64,000 nucleotides of DNA, taken from Inquilinus limosus (lineage in GTDB: Bacteria > Pseudomonadota > Alphaproteobacteria > DSM-16000 > Inquilinaceae). Below the pieces are notes generated by a model, which searched no databases, was not told where the DNA came from, and saw only the letters and a program-made list of their open reading frames with translations. The position numbers and the translations under genes are program-made. Below, in pieces: positions 8,175-16,861 of this stretch. The stretch spans positions 1-64,000 of the forward strand of contig NZ_NHON01000006.1 in NCBI RefSeq assembly GCF_002195995.1. The letters are read 5' to 3'. Position 1 is the first letter of the stretch; every line of letters begins with the position of its first letter.

Positions 8175-8838
8175 GCGGCACCAGCCAGCCCGAGTTGGGC
8201 CGCAGCCGGTAGACGGCGCGGCCGATGATGTTGCCGACCGGGACCGGGCCGAAATCGGGCGAGCGGCTGTCCAGCGAATTGTCCCGGTTGTCGCCCAGCA
8301 CGAAGACGGCATCTGCCGGCACCACGCGCTCCGGAACCTCGTCGAAAGGCTGCGTGTCCGAGATCTCGGCGATCCGGTATGGCCGGGCGCCGCCCAACAC
8401 CTCCTCATAGATCGAGACCGGCATCGACCGGTAGGACAGGGCCAACTCGGTCTGTCCCTGCGGCTGCCGTTCGACGATCTTGCCGTTCAGCACCAGCCGG
8501 CCGCCCTTCAGGGCCACGCGGTCGCCCGGCAGGCCGATCACCCGCTTGCAATAGACCGTGTCCGGGCCCGGCGGGCGGAAGACGATGATGTCGCCGCGGC
8601 CGGGCAGGGCGCCGGCCATGCGCAGATCGGCCAGGATGACATCTTTCTCCCCCAGCGTCGGCATCATCGACGAGCTGCCCATCGCGTAGCTCTTCGCTGG
8701 AATGCCGGCGGCCAGGAAGCGGCCGACCATGTCGGCGCTGTCCAGCCAATCGCCCAGGGATGCAGCGGAAGCCCGCCCCGCCGACAGGGTCAGCAGGGCC
8801 GTGCCCGCTGCCCCGATCGCCTCGCGTCGCCGCATCAT
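8149..8838 (-). CDS. Signal peptidase I (S26 family) with an N-terminal twin-arginine-like signal
   Basis: A 229-residue serine-lysine protease of the S26A family. The catalytic Ser is S57 in GSSSMMPTL and the general-base Lys is K98 in YCKRVIGLPGD; GDNRDNSLDSR (box E) is present near residue 190. Signal peptidase I cleaves Sec/Tat signal peptides at the outer face of the inner membrane. The N-terminus (MMRRREAIGAAGTALL..., ending AGRASA) looks like a Tat signal peptide rather than the usual LepB transmembrane anchor, so the protein may be exported or anchored atypically. Its start overlaps the acetamidase stop (TGATG), indicating translational coupling. It may be an accessory paralog and not the housekeeping LepB. 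Confidence 0.85.
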   Translation of the reverse strand: MMRRREAIGAAGTALLTLSAGRASAASLGDWLDSADMVGRFLAAGIPAKSYAMGSSSMMPTLGEKDVILADLRMAGALPGRGDIIVFRPPGPDTVYCKRVIGLPGDRVALKGGRLVLNGKIVERQPQGQTELALSYRSMPVSIYEEVLGGARPYRIAEISDTQPFDEVPERVVPADAVFVLGDNRDNSLDSRSPDFGPVPVGNIIGRAVYRLRPNSGWLVPQKSVPGLD

Positions 8839-9773
8839 CAGCCCAGCAGGTGCTTGGCCATCATCATGTGCACGCCCTTGCAGCCATTCACCGTCTGGGT
8901 GATGCGCAGGTCACCGGCCAGGCTGCACAGGGTGTAGGCGTCGTAGCGCGACAGCCCGGCCACCTCGCCCAGCAGCACGATCATGTCGCGCAGCGCCATC
9001 TCGGCGCAGCGGTCGAGGTCCGGGGCCATCCCCATGGTGATGTGGTGGGTCGGCGTCTCCGCCCGCGGATAGGTGAAGCCGAGGTCGTCGCGGGCGATCA
9101 GCTGGAAGGTGCCCTGCAGCGCCGTCTCGATCGCGGTGACGCAGACCTCGCCGTCGCCCTGGGCGCCATGGCCGTCGCCGCAGGAGAACAGGGCGCCGTC
9201 GTTGAACACCGGCAGGTAGAGGGTGGTGCCGGCCACCAGCTCCTTGTTGTCGATGTTGCCGGCATGGTCATGCGGCTGGATCGAGCTGATCCGGCCCCAG
9301 CCCTTCGGCGGCGCCACGCCCATGACGCCGAAGAAGGGGTTCAGCGGCAGCTCCAGCCCCCAGGGCAGCCGGGCGGTGCCGCGCGCCGCGTCGAGCGGGA
9401 TGTGGATCAGCCGCATCTCCTCGAAATCGTAGGGCAGGGTGCCGGACAGCGGGCGGATGACGTTGTAGCCCCAGTCCTGGCGCAGCGAGACGTCGAGGAT
9501 CCGCACCTCCAGCACCCGGCCGGGCCGGGCGCCGCGCACCGCGACCGGACCGGTCAGGATATGGCCGGGCGTCGACCGGTCGCAGCGCTCATGGATCTCG
9601 TGGATCTCGGGCGGGATGTGGAAATCGCCCTCGGGCAGCGCGGCCGGCCCGCCCGACACGGTGTCGATCACGACCGTGGCGCCGCTGTCGACCGTCAGGA
9701 CCGGCTCGCGCGTCGCGTCGAAATAGCCCCAGGCGCAGGTCTCGGCGGACGCGGGCACATGGTGTCGCGGCAT
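8838..9773 (-). CDS. Acetamidase/formamidase family protein
   Basis: A 311-residue protein of the FmdA/AmdA family, which hydrolyses formamide, acetamide or related short amides to the acid and ammonia. Family blocks include GDFHIPPEIHEIHE, the metal-site-like QPHDHAGNIDNKEL, and GDGHGAQGDGEVCVTAIE. The length fits the short (about 300 residue) branch. It lies between sugar-type ABC permease genes and a signal peptidase gene on the same strand and probably shares their operon. A hairpin at 9775-9800 overlaps its ribosome-binding site. The physiological amide is not known from sequence. Confidence 0.88.
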   Translation of the reverse strand: MPRHHVPASAETCAWGYFDATREPVLTVDSGATVVIDTVSGGPAALPEGDFHIPPEIHEIHERCDRSTPGHILTGPVAVRGARPGRVLEVRILDVSLRQDWGYNVIRPLSGTLPYDFEEMRLIHIPLDAARGTARLPWGLELPLNPFFGVMGVAPPKGWGRISSIQPHDHAGNIDNKELVAGTTLYLPVFNDGALFSCGDGHGAQGDGEVCVTAIETALQGTFQLIARDDLGFTYPRAETPTHHITMGMAPDLDRCAEMALRDMIVLLGEVAGLSRYDAYTLCSLAGDLRITQTVNGCKGVHMMMAKHLLG

Positions 9774-9774
9774 A

Positions 9775-9800
9775 GTCGGCTCCCCTCCGGTGGAGCCGAC
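9775..9800 (-). promoter_or_regulatory. Hairpin covering the fmdA-like ribosome-binding site
   Basis: GTCGGCTCC and GGAGCCGAC form a perfect 9-bp stem with an 8-base loop. On the minus strand the GGAGGGGAG Shine-Dalgarno region lies in the loop and 3' arm, directly before the start at 9773. This may lower or regulate initiation. No U-tract follows, so it is not a standard terminator. Confidence 0.45.
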
Positions 9801-9825
9801 ACGCTCGGACGTTTCGGCCGCCGGT

Positions 9826-10677
9826 TCAACCCTTCACCGCGCCGGCGGTCAGCCCCTGGACGAGGTAACGCTGGATCACCGCGAAGAAGATGCAGACCGG
9901 GATCAGCGCCAGCACCGAGGCCGCGGTCATCTGGCCCCAGTCGACGCCGAACTTGGCGACGAAGGTCAGCAGGCCGACGGCGAAGGTCTTCTGGCTGTCG
10001 GAGTTGATCAGCATCAGCGCGAACAGCAGCTCGCTCCAGGCCGCGGTGAAGACGAAGCCCAGCGTCGCGCCCATGCCCGGCAGGGTCAGTGGCAGGATCA
10101 CCCGGCGCAGCGCCTGGAAGCGGTTGCAGCCGTCGATCATCGCCGCCTCCTCCAGGTCCTTCGGGATGGCATCGAAGAAGGACTGCATCAGGAAGGTGGC
10201 GAAGGCGACGTTGAAGGCGCTGTAGATGACGATCAGCCCCATCAGGTTGTTGGTCAGCCCCAGCGGCGCCATCAGGCGATAGACCGGCGGGATGATCATC
10301 ACCAGCGGGAAGGTCTGGGTCAGCAGCAGCACGAACATCACCACCGGCTTCGCCTTGAAGCGGAAGCGCGAGAAGGCGTAGCCGGAGGCCGAGGCGCAGA
10401 CCGTCACCACCGCCGCGGTGGCGATCGAGACGATGACGCTGTTCAGGAAGTAGCGCGGGAAGTTGCTGGCGGTCAGCACCGAGCCGAAATTCGCCAGCGT
10501 CCATTCCGAGGGCCAGAAGGTGATGCCTTCGGAGAACAGGAGCTGGGTCGGCGTGACCGAGATCTTGACCAGCCAGTACAGCGGGAACAGCGCGAACAGC
10601 AGATAGGCGCCGATGCCGAGATAGAAGCCGGTGCCGCCGGCGAGGCGGCCGAGGGGCGAGCGTCCGACGACGTTCAT
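9826..10677 (-). CDS. Carbohydrate ABC transporter permease, MalG-type
   Basis: A 283-residue inner-membrane permease with about six hydrophobic segments and the cytoplasmic EAA loop [20 protein letters not shown], which contacts the ATPase. The C-terminal position of the EAA loop and the length match MalG-like (second) permeases of CUT1 importers. It starts 4 bases after the stop of the partner permease, so the two are translated together. Substrate is unknown. No ATP-binding gene lies beside it, so the pair probably shares an MsmK/UgpC-type ATPase encoded elsewhere. Confidence 0.92.
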   Translation of the reverse strand: MNVVGRSPLGRLAGGTGFYLGIGAYLLFALFPLYWLVKISVTPTQLLFSEGITFWPSEWTLANFGSVLTASNFPRYFLNSVIVSIATAAVVTVCASASGYAFSRFRFKAKPVVMFVLLLTQTFPLVMIIPPVYRLMAPLGLTNNLMGLIVIYSAFNVAFATFLMQSFFDAIPKDLEEAAMIDGCNRFQALRRVILPLTLPGMGATLGFVFTAAWSELLFALMLINSDSQKTFAVGLLTFVAKFGVDWGQMTAASVLALIPVCIFFAVIQRYLVQGLTAGAVKG

Positions 10678-10681
10678 GGTC

Positions 10682-11605
10682 TCATTGCCCCGCGAGCAGG
10701 CTCTTGCGCATCCGGATCAGGATGCCGGCATAGAGCAGGAGGAGAAGCAGCAGCACCGTCGCCACGGCCGAGGCATAGCCGAAGTTCAGCCGGGTGAAGG
10801 CCTGGGAGAAGATGTAGGTCGACAGGATGTTGGTGGCGTTGGCCGGACCGCCATTGGTCATCACCCAGATCAGGTCGGCGAAGGTGGCGATCCAGATCGT
10901 GCGCAGCAGCACGGTGATGGCGATGGTCGGCGCCAGGAACGGGACGGTGATCTTGGTGAAGCGCTGCCAGGCCGAGGCGCCGTCGATCGCCGCGGCCTCG
11001 TAGAAGTCGCCCGGGATCGCCTGCAGCGCGGCCAGCAGCGTGATGGCGAAGAACGGGATGCCGAACCAGATGTTGGCCAGGATCGGACCCCACATCGCCA
11101 GGTCGGGGTCGGACAGGATGTTCAGCGGCTCCGACAGCAGGCCGAGATCCGCCATCCAGTAGGGCAGGGGCCCGACCACCGGGTTGAACAGCCAGGCGAA
11201 GACCAGGCCGGACAGGAAGGTCGGCACCGCCCAGGGCAGGAACACCAGCGCCTGCACCACGCGCTTGCCGCGGAACGGCCGGTTCAGCAGCAGGGCCAGG
11301 CCGAGCCCGCCGAAGAACTGGAACACCAGGCTGCCGACGGTCCACCAGACGGTGTTCTTCAGCGCCCGCCAGAAATTGGCGTCGCCCAGCAGCGTCTCGA
11401 AGTTCTTCAGCCCGATCCAGGTGGGCTTCCCGAACGGCCCGAAATTCTGGAAGGCATAGGACAGCCCGACGATCAGCGGCACCAGCATGCTGAGCGTCAG
11501 CAGGATGATGGCCGGGCTGAGATAGAGCCAGGGCTCCAGCGCATTGCCCAGCGCGCGGCGGAAGGATCCCGGGCGTGCGCCCGGGATCGCGTGGGTGGCG
11601 GTCAT
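10682..11605 (-). CDS. Carbohydrate ABC transporter permease, MalF-type
   Basis: A 307-residue inner-membrane permease with about six membrane segments, beginning with the LYLSPAIILLTLSMLVPLI helix typical of UgpA/MalF-like proteins. The EAA loop is EAAAIDGASAWQRFTKITVP. It lies 28 bases downstream of the solute-binding protein gene and directly upstream of the MalG-type partner, the common CUT1 order binding protein, permease 1, permease 2. Confidence 0.92.
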   Translation of the reverse strand: MTATHAIPGARPGSFRRALGNALEPWLYLSPAIILLTLSMLVPLIVGLSYAFQNFGPFGKPTWIGLKNFETLLGDANFWRALKNTVWWTVGSLVFQFFGGLGLALLLNRPFRGKRVVQALVFLPWAVPTFLSGLVFAWLFNPVVGPLPYWMADLGLLSEPLNILSDPDLAMWGPILANIWFGIPFFAITLLAALQAIPGDFYEAAAIDGASAWQRFTKITVPFLAPTIAITVLLRTIWIATFADLIWVMTNGGPANATNILSTYIFSQAFTRLNFGYASAVATVLLLLLLLYAGILIRMRKSLLAGQ

Positions 11606-11633
11606 CTGACTCGTCTTGTGTATCGACCGGCGG

Positions 11634-12902
11634 TCACTTCTTGCTGGCCAGGAACTTCTGCTGTGCGGTGGTCAGGTAGTCGGCCCATTCCTTGGCGACG
11701 TCGGCCGACTGCTTCTGGCCCAGCAGGGCCTCCTGGAAGCTCTGCACCGACATGACGTCGAAGAAATAGCCGAACTCCTCGAGATGGGCCGGCCAGGGGA
11801 TCGGCTGCCACTGCGGGTCGTTCAGCTCCTGGAACCAGCCGGCATAACGCTCGCCGGCGAAATGCTCGTTCTTCTCGGCACCTTTGTGGATCGGCAGCAC
11901 GCCGACGAACTTGGCCCATTCGATGTTCTGGTCGGCATCGAGCAGGTAGGACATCAGCTTCCAGCTCTCCTCCTTGTGCTCGCTGTTGGCGAACATCGAC
12001 CAGCCGGCATAGCCGATCGAGGGATAGGCGTGGCCGCCGGGCCCGACCGGCATCGGCGCCACCGCGAAATCCTCCGGCTTCATGTGGTCGAGGATGCCGA
12101 TCATGGCGTCCGGGTCGTTGTCCAGCATCGCGCAGGTGCCGGAGTAGAAGCCGGTGACGGTCTCGTTGAAGCCCCAGTTCAGGCTGTCCTTCGGCGCGCC
12201 GCCGGCCTTGTACAGGTCGACCAGGAACTGCATGCCCTTGGCCGCGTCGGCATCGGCGAAGGTCGAGGTGCCATCGTCGTTGAAGAACTTGCCCTTGCCG
12301 TCCATGGTCAGCATGAAGAAGGCGGTGCCGCCGGTGCCGCCCTTGCCGCCGCGCAGGCAATAGCCGGCCTTGCCGCCGCCCAGCGCCGCGATCTTCTTCG
12401 ACACGTCCATGAACTCGTCCAGCGTCTTCGGCGGGGCTGCGACGCCGGCCTCCTGGAACAGCTTCTTGTTCCAGTACAGGCCGCGCAGATAGAAGCCGTA
12501 GGGCACCATGTAGGGGGTGTTGTTCACGGTCTTCGAGAACTGCACCGCCCGGTCGTTCAGCGTCGACGCCTCGTCCCATTTGGCGATGTAGGACGTCAGG
12601 TCCTCGAGCTGGCCGTTGTTGGCGTAGAGCGACATCCAGCGCTCCGGCATCTCGGCGATGTCCGGGGTCTCGCCGGCCTGGACCATGGTCAGGAACTTCT
12701 CGAACGCCTCGCCCCAGGGCAGCGAGACGATCTCGACATGCACGCCGGGGTTGGCGGCCTCGAACTTGCTGATCTGGCCCTTCAGGAACTCGGTGCGCTG
12801 CGGGCTGGTGATGACCTCGACCAGCTTCAGGTTGGTGTCGGCCAGCGCCGGACCGGTGAAGGCGATCGCGGCCAGGCCGGCCAGGAGCATCAGTCGTTTC
12901 AT
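11634..12902 (-). CDS. Sugar ABC transporter substrate-binding protein (family 1)
   Basis: A 422-residue periplasmic binding protein with a signal peptide at 1-21 (MKRLMLLAGLAAIAFTGPALA). The mature protein carries the family-1 extracellular solute-binding signature, for example VEVITSPQRTEFLKGQISKF at the N-terminus and YPSIGYAGWSMFANSEHKEE later. It should deliver a sugar or sugar-like compound to the two permeases downstream. It is the first gene of the minus-strand operon that continues into the permeases and probably the acetamidase. The ligand cannot be assigned. Confidence 0.92.
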   Translation of the reverse strand: MKRLMLLAGLAAIAFTGPALADTNLKLVEVITSPQRTEFLKGQISKFEAANPGVHVEIVSLPWGEAFEKFLTMVQAGETPDIAEMPERWMSLYANNGQLEDLTSYIAKWDEASTLNDRAVQFSKTVNNTPYMVPYGFYLRGLYWNKKLFQEAGVAAPPKTLDEFMDVSKKIAALGGGKAGYCLRGGKGGTGGTAFFMLTMDGKGKFFNDDGTSTFADADAAKGMQFLVDLYKAGGAPKDSLNWGFNETVTGFYSGTCAMLDNDPDAMIGILDHMKPEDFAVAPMPVGPGGHAYPSIGYAGWSMFANSEHKEESWKLMSYLLDADQNIEWAKFVGVLPIHKGAEKNEHFAGERYAGWFQELNDPQWQPIPWPAHLEEFGYFFDVMSVQSFQEALLGQKQSADVAKEWADYLTTAQQKFLASKK

Positions 12903-12958
12903 TTTTGCCTCCCTTGTTACGGTGTCAAAAGTCAGATCAACGGTAGGAAGTCCTGAAC

Positions 12959-13048
12959 CGTCATGGCGAGCCCCGAAGGGGCGTGGCCATCCAGGGCGGC
13001 TCGCATCGGCCCCTGGATGGCCACGGCGCTACGCGCCTCGCCATGACG
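12959..13048. repeat. Palindromic intergenic repeat
   Basis: A roughly 90-bp inverted repeat. The outer arms are CGTCATGGCGAG and CTCGCCATGACG; the inner arms are GTGGCCATCCAGGG and CCCTGGATGGCCAC. It fills the space between the PLP-enzyme and binding-protein genes. It shares its terminal design with the repeats at 26836, 30566 and 61672. Confidence 0.8.
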
Positions 13049-13087
13049 GATCTGGGAAGAGCAGGACGTTGCCAATGCGGGCTCCGG

Positions 13088-14266
13088 TCAGTTCACGGAG
13101 CCGGCGAGCGCGCGCTCGAGATCGGCCCACAGGTCCTCGGTGTCCTCCAGCCCGATGGCGAGCCGGACGATGCGCGGCGTCACCCCGAAGGCGGACATCG
13201 AGTTCGGCCCCTGGGCCTGGCGCAGCGAGGCGCGGGCCGGGACCACCAGGCTTTCATGCCCGCCCCAGCTGACGCCGAGCTTGAACAGGCGCAGCGCGTC
13301 GACCAGCCGCGGCACGTCGACCGTCTCCTCGACCTCGAAGGAGAACAGGCCGCTATGGCCGGTCAGCGTGGCGCCGCCGGGGTGGTTGGAGAAGGCGGGG
13401 TGAAGCACCCGCGTGACCAGCGGGTGATCGGCCAGGCGGCGAGCGATGGCCAGCCCGCTCTCCTGGTGCTGGCGCATCCTGAGCGGCAGGGTGCGCATGC
13501 CGCGCACCAGCAGCCAGGCCTCGAAGGGCGACAGCTTGCCGCCGAGATAGGGCTGGGTCCGGTCGTTGACCCGGGCGATGGCCTCGGCCGAGCCGGCGAT
13601 CACCCCGGCAACGGTGTCGCTGTGGCCCGACAGGTATTTCGAGGCCGAATGCACCACCAGGTCAACGCCGTGCCGGAGCGGCTGCTGGAACAGCGGCGTG
13701 GCCCAGGAATTGTCGATGATGGTGGCCGCGCCATGCGCCTTGGCCAGGGCCGCCAGCCGCCCGATCTCCTGCAGTTCGAACATCATCGAGGTCGGGTTCT
13801 CGAGATACAGCAGCTTGGCGCCGGGCAGCGCCGCCTCGACCGCAGCCAGATCGCCGCAATCGACATAGTCAACGGTGATGCCGAGCCGTGGCAGCAGCTT
13901 CTCGAACAGCCGGTAGGCGTCGCCATAGACATGGCGGGTGCTGAGGATGCGGTCGCCGGCCCCGGCGATGCTGAGCACGGCGGAGCTGATCGCCGCCATG
14001 CCGCTGGCGGTGCCGCGCGCCGCCTCGGCGCCTTCCAGCGCCGCCACCTTGCGCTCGAATTCCTGCACCGTCGGGTTGTCGCCGCGGGAATAGACTGGGC
14101 GCTTCACCTGGCCGGAGAAGGCCGCCTCCATCTCCGCATAGCTGGCGAAGGTGAACAGCGAGGTCTGGTAGATCGGCGGCACCACCGCGCCGGCGGGGAA
14201 GCTGTCGTCATGCGCCAGCGTCGTGGCGGCCCCGTATTCCTCGGGGGGAGTGAAATCGTCGGTCAT
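13088..14266 (-). CDS. PLP-dependent Cys/Met metabolism enzyme (cystathionine gamma-synthase/lyase family)
   Basis: A 392-residue fold-type I PLP enzyme. The Schiff-base lysine is K210 in VHSASKYLSGHSD, and PVYSRGDNPTVQEFERKVAALEG and NPTSMMFE(L) are further family blocks. Members include cystathionine gamma-synthase, beta- and gamma-lyases, O-acetylhomoserine sulfhydrylase and methionine gamma-lyase; the sequence alone does not separate these. Its ATG overlaps the stop of the FadR-type regulator (ATGA), so both are one transcript and the regulator probably controls it. Expected cytoplasmic homotetramer. Confidence 0.9.
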   Translation of the reverse strand: MTDDFTPPEEYGAATTLAHDDSFPAGAVVPPIYQTSLFTFASYAEMEAAFSGQVKRPVYSRGDNPTVQEFERKVAALEGAEAARGTASGMAAISSAVLSIAGAGDRILSTRHVYGDAYRLFEKLLPRLGITVDYVDCGDLAAVEAALPGAKLLYLENPTSMMFELQEIGRLAALAKAHGAATIIDNSWATPLFQQPLRHGVDLVVHSASKYLSGHSDTVAGVIAGSAEAIARVNDRTQPYLGGKLSPFEAWLLVRGMRTLPLRMRQHQESGLAIARRLADHPLVTRVLHPAFSNHPGGATLTGHSGLFSFEVEETVDVPRLVDALRLFKLGVSWGGHESLVVPARASLRQAQGPNSMSAFGVTPRIVRLAIGLEDTEDLWADLERALAGSVN

Positions 14267-14991
14267 CGGGTCCGTCTGCGGTCGGCGTCTCGGATGTCCT
14301 CATCGACCATGTCGATGATGGTCAGCGCGGCGGCGCGCGCGCCGTCCGGGTCGCGCCGGACGATCGCGTCGTACATCACGCGGTGATAGGGGAAGGTGCG
14401 GCCGGCGAAATCCGGCATGTCCAGCGGGTTCTCCCAGAAGCGGTGGAAGGCGTCCCGCATGCTGGCCAGGATCTGCTCGAAGATCGGGTTCTCGGTGGCG
14501 CGGAAGATCGACTGGTGGAACTCCCAATCCTGCTCCGGCGCGTCGCCGTATTTGGTGTGGTGCGCCTCCATGATGTCGAGGCGGCGGCCGATCTCGGCGA
14601 TCTGCTCCCCGGTCGCCCGGCGGGCGCAGATCGCCGCGGCCTCGCCCTCCAGCGCCCGCCGCACCTCCAGCGTGTGCAAGAGCGTGGCGACATCGGAGGC
14701 GCGGTCGATGGTCAGCGGCATGTGGATGCTGGCGGTCGACACCGGTACCTTGAGATAGGTGCCGCTGCCCTTGCGCATCTCGACGATGCCCAGGCCCTCC
14801 CAGCGTTTCAGCGCCTCACGGATGGTAGAGCGGCTGACCTGCAACTGCTCGGCCAGGTCGCGCTCGGGCGGCAGCCGCTCGCCGGGCCCGATGCCGGTGC
14901 GCTCGACATGCTCCGCGATTGCCGCCAACGCCGCCTCGTCACGCGTCGGCGTGCGGATCGGCGACAGGGCAGGGCGGAGGCGGGCGGACAT
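14263..14991 (-). CDS. GntR-family transcriptional regulator, FadR (FCD) subgroup
   Basis: A 242-residue regulator. An N-terminal winged helix-turn-helix (about 15-85) contains GERLPPERDLAEQLQVSRST and REALKRWEGLGIVEMRKGSG. The C-terminal all-helical FCD ligand domain (about 95-235) includes EVRRALEGEAAAICARRA and the metal-binding type histidines in WEFHQSIF and FPYHRVMYDAI. Such proteins repress operons for organic acid, amino acid or sugar use until a small ligand binds. It overlaps the PLP-enzyme gene by 4 bases. A candidate operator lies at 15014-15032. Confidence 0.92.
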   Translation of the reverse strand: MSARLRPALSPIRTPTRDEAALAAIAEHVERTGIGPGERLPPERDLAEQLQVSRSTIREALKRWEGLGIVEMRKGSGTYLKVPVSTASIHMPLTIDRASDVATLLHTLEVRRALEGEAAAICARRATGEQIAEIGRRLDIMEAHHTKYGDAPEQDWEFHQSIFRATENPIFEQILASMRDAFHRFWENPLDMPDFAGRTFPYHRVMYDAIVRRDPDGARAAALTIIDMVDEDIRDADRRRTR

Positions 14992-15013
14992 CGGCGGCGG
15001 CAGATTTCAAAAT

Positions 15014-15032
15014 TGGTCTGACATCTGGACCA
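15014..15032. promoter_or_regulatory. Candidate FadR-type operator
   Basis: TGGTC and GACCA half-sites are separated by 9 bases in TGGTCTGACATCTGGACCA, 23-41 bases upstream of the regulator ATG. TGGT...ACCA inverted repeats are typical for the FadR subgroup, although the usual spacing is shorter. It lies between the regulator and the divergent lytic transglycosylase gene. Autoregulation is inferred. Confidence 0.4.
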
Positions 15033-15123
15033 CTTTGATCGAATGCATTGAATGCCGTCAATATCGGTTTGTCGCCGCGGCGGCCGCGGTTACAAATCGC
15101 AACATCGTTGCGAGGTGTCCGGA

Positions 15124-15966
15124 ATGCGCGTGCGGTCATGGGGCTGGGTCGGGGTCGTCTGGGCCCTGCTGTCCTGCGGCGCCGCCGGGGCCGCCCAGGG
15201 CAAGGACGAGACGGTCGAGCAGGCGGTGTGCCGGCTGATCGAGCAATCCGCCGCGGCCGAGAACCTGCCGCTGGAGTTCTTCACCCGGCTGATCTGGAAG
15301 GAGAGCCGGTTCCGGCCGCGCGCGGTCAGCCCGAAGGGCGCGCGGGGCGTCGCCCAGTTCATGCCCGGCACCGCCAAGCTGCGCGATCTGGAAGACCCGT
15401 TCGACCCGGAGACCGCGCTGCCGGCCTCCGCCGCCTTCCTGGCCGAGCTGCGCGACCAGTTCGGCAATCTCGGCCTCGCCGCCGCCGGCTACAATGCCGG
15501 GCCGAACCGGGTCGAGAGCTGGGTCGGCGGCCATGGTTTTCTGCCGTTGGAGACCGAGGATTACGTGCTGTTCGTGACCAAGCGCCCGGCCGATGACTGG
15601 GTGCCGAAGCCCGGTGCCCCCGCCCCCAGCTTCGACGGCAGCGACAAGCCCTGCCTGGAGATCCTGGCATCGCTGAAGACCGAGGCCGACCGGGACGAGC
15701 TGGTGTCGCCGACCGCGCCCTGGCATGTGCAGATCGCCGGCAACTTCTCCAAGGGCCGGGCCCTGGCCTCCTACAACCGCGTCCGCCGGCGCTTCCCGCA
15801 GCTGATGGCGGAGATCCAGCCGATGATCGTCGGCACCCGGATGCTGAGCATGGGCACGCGGCGCTTCTACCGGGTCAGCGTGCCGGCGCAGAGCCGGGCC
15901 GAGGGCAACCAGTTCTGCACCCGGCTGCGCCGGGCAGGCGGCGCCTGCATCGTGCTGCGGAACTGA
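15124..15966 (+). CDS. Lytic transglycosylase with C-terminal SPOR-like domain
   Basis: A 280-residue envelope protein with a signal peptide (about 1-23). The SLT domain follows: catalytic Glu E60 in LIWKESRFRP, then GARGVAQFMPGT and AAGYNAGPNRV. It should cleave peptidoglycan glycan strands between MurNAc and GlcNAc, forming 1,6-anhydro ends. The last ~70 residues (WHVQIAGNFSKGRALASYNR onward) resemble a SPOR domain, which binds denuded glycan at division sites. ATG 15124 was chosen because the signal peptide starts there and GAGGTG precedes it; the frame above lacks such features. Confidence 0.88.
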   Translation: MRVRSWGWVGVVWALLSCGAAGAAQGKDETVEQAVCRLIEQSAAAENLPLEFFTRLIWKESRFRPRAVSPKGARGVAQFMPGTAKLRDLEDPFDPETALPASAAFLAELRDQFGNLGLAAAGYNAGPNRVESWVGGHGFLPLETEDYVLFVTKRPADDWVPKPGAPAPSFDGSDKPCLEILASLKTEADRDELVSPTAPWHVQIAGNFSKGRALASYNRVRRRFPQLMAEIQPMIVGTRMLSMGTRRFYRVSVPAQSRAEGNQFCTRLRRAGGACIVLRN

Positions 15967-16019
15967 GCGGGTAAGAGCTTTGGATGAAGAGGCGCAATGA
16001 CGCTGCGCTTGTTGCTTTG

Positions 16020-16108
16020 TGTCATTACCGCGCTTGACCCGGCAATCCAGGGGCCATCCAGAACAGCGTCGACATTCCTGGATGCCCGGGTCAAGCCCGG
16101 GCATGACA
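16020..16108. repeat. Palindromic intergenic repeat (GTCATT...ATGAC family)
   Basis: An 89-bp inverted repeat with TGTCATTACCGCGCTTGACCC at the left matching GGGTCAAGCCCGGGCATGACA at the right, and inner arms CCAGGGGCCATCCAG / CTGGATG. It is a close relative of the element at 39026-39115. It lies between two convergent-free plus-strand genes, so it does not act simply as a bidirectional terminator. Confidence 0.8.
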
Positions 16109-16222
16109 GTGAAATAGGGAAACGATCTTCTGCTCGATTGTCTCACCTGAAGAAACAACAGGGGCTTGAAGAAGCCCCATTTCGCGCCGATCCTCACTCG
16201 ACTGTCCGCGACGGAGGATGCC

Positions 16223-16861
16223 ATGCGGTTCCCGAAAATCCTGATCGTGGCCGGCCTGGCCATATCGCTCGCGTCCTGCCAGTTCGACAGCGCGCCGAAC
16301 ACGATCGGCGGCGCGGCCGCCGGCGGCTTGGCCGGGGCCGGCATCGGCGCCCTGGTCAGCGGCGGCAACCGCGGCGCGGGCGCGCTGATCGGCGCCGGCG
16401 TCGGCGCGCTGGCGGGCGGCGCCATCGGCAACTACATGGACCGGCAGCAGGCCGATATGCGGCGTAACCTCGCCGGTACCGGCATCGGCGTGAACCGCCG
16501 CGGCGACAATTTGGTGCTGGAGATCCCGGGCGACGTCACCTTCGCCACCGATTCCGCGTCCATCAAGCCGGCGTTCTACGGCCCGCTCGACCAGGTCGCG
16601 GCGACGCTGAACCAGTACACCAGCACCTATATCGACGTGGTCGGCCACACCGACAACACCGGCGCGGCCGAGTACAACCAGCGGCTGTCGGAGGCGCGGG
16701 CGCGCTCGGTCGCCGACTACATCTCCTCGCGCGGGGTGTATCCGCCGCGGATCAACATCGGCGGCGCCGGCGAGGACCAGCCGAAGGCCAGCAACGCCAC
16801 GGCGGCGGGGCGGCAGGAGAACCGGCGGGTGGAGCTGACGATCCGGCCGAACGGGCAATAG
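16223..16861 (+). CDS. OmpA-family outer-membrane lipoprotein (YiaD-like)
   Basis: A 212-residue lipoprotein. The signal peptide ends in the lipobox LASC, with Cys19 as the lipidation site. A glycine-zipper region (about 27-72, [20 protein letters not shown] and repeats) follows, then the OmpA C-terminal peptidoglycan-binding domain (about 100-210) with [21 protein letters not shown] and RQENRRVEL. It should tether the outer membrane to peptidoglycan. The ATG at 16223 has GGAGG 6 bases upstream; an in-frame ATG at 16166 would hide the lipobox. Confidence 0.92.
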   Translation: MRFPKILIVAGLAISLASCQFDSAPNTIGGAAAGGLAGAGIGALVSGGNRGAGALIGAGVGALAGGAIGNYMDRQQADMRRNLAGTGIGVNRRGDNLVLEIPGDVTFATDSASIKPAFYGPLDQVAATLNQYTSTYIDVVGHTDNTGAAEYNQRLSEARARSVADYISSRGVYPPRINIGGAGEDQPKASNATAAGRQENRRVELTIRPNGQ

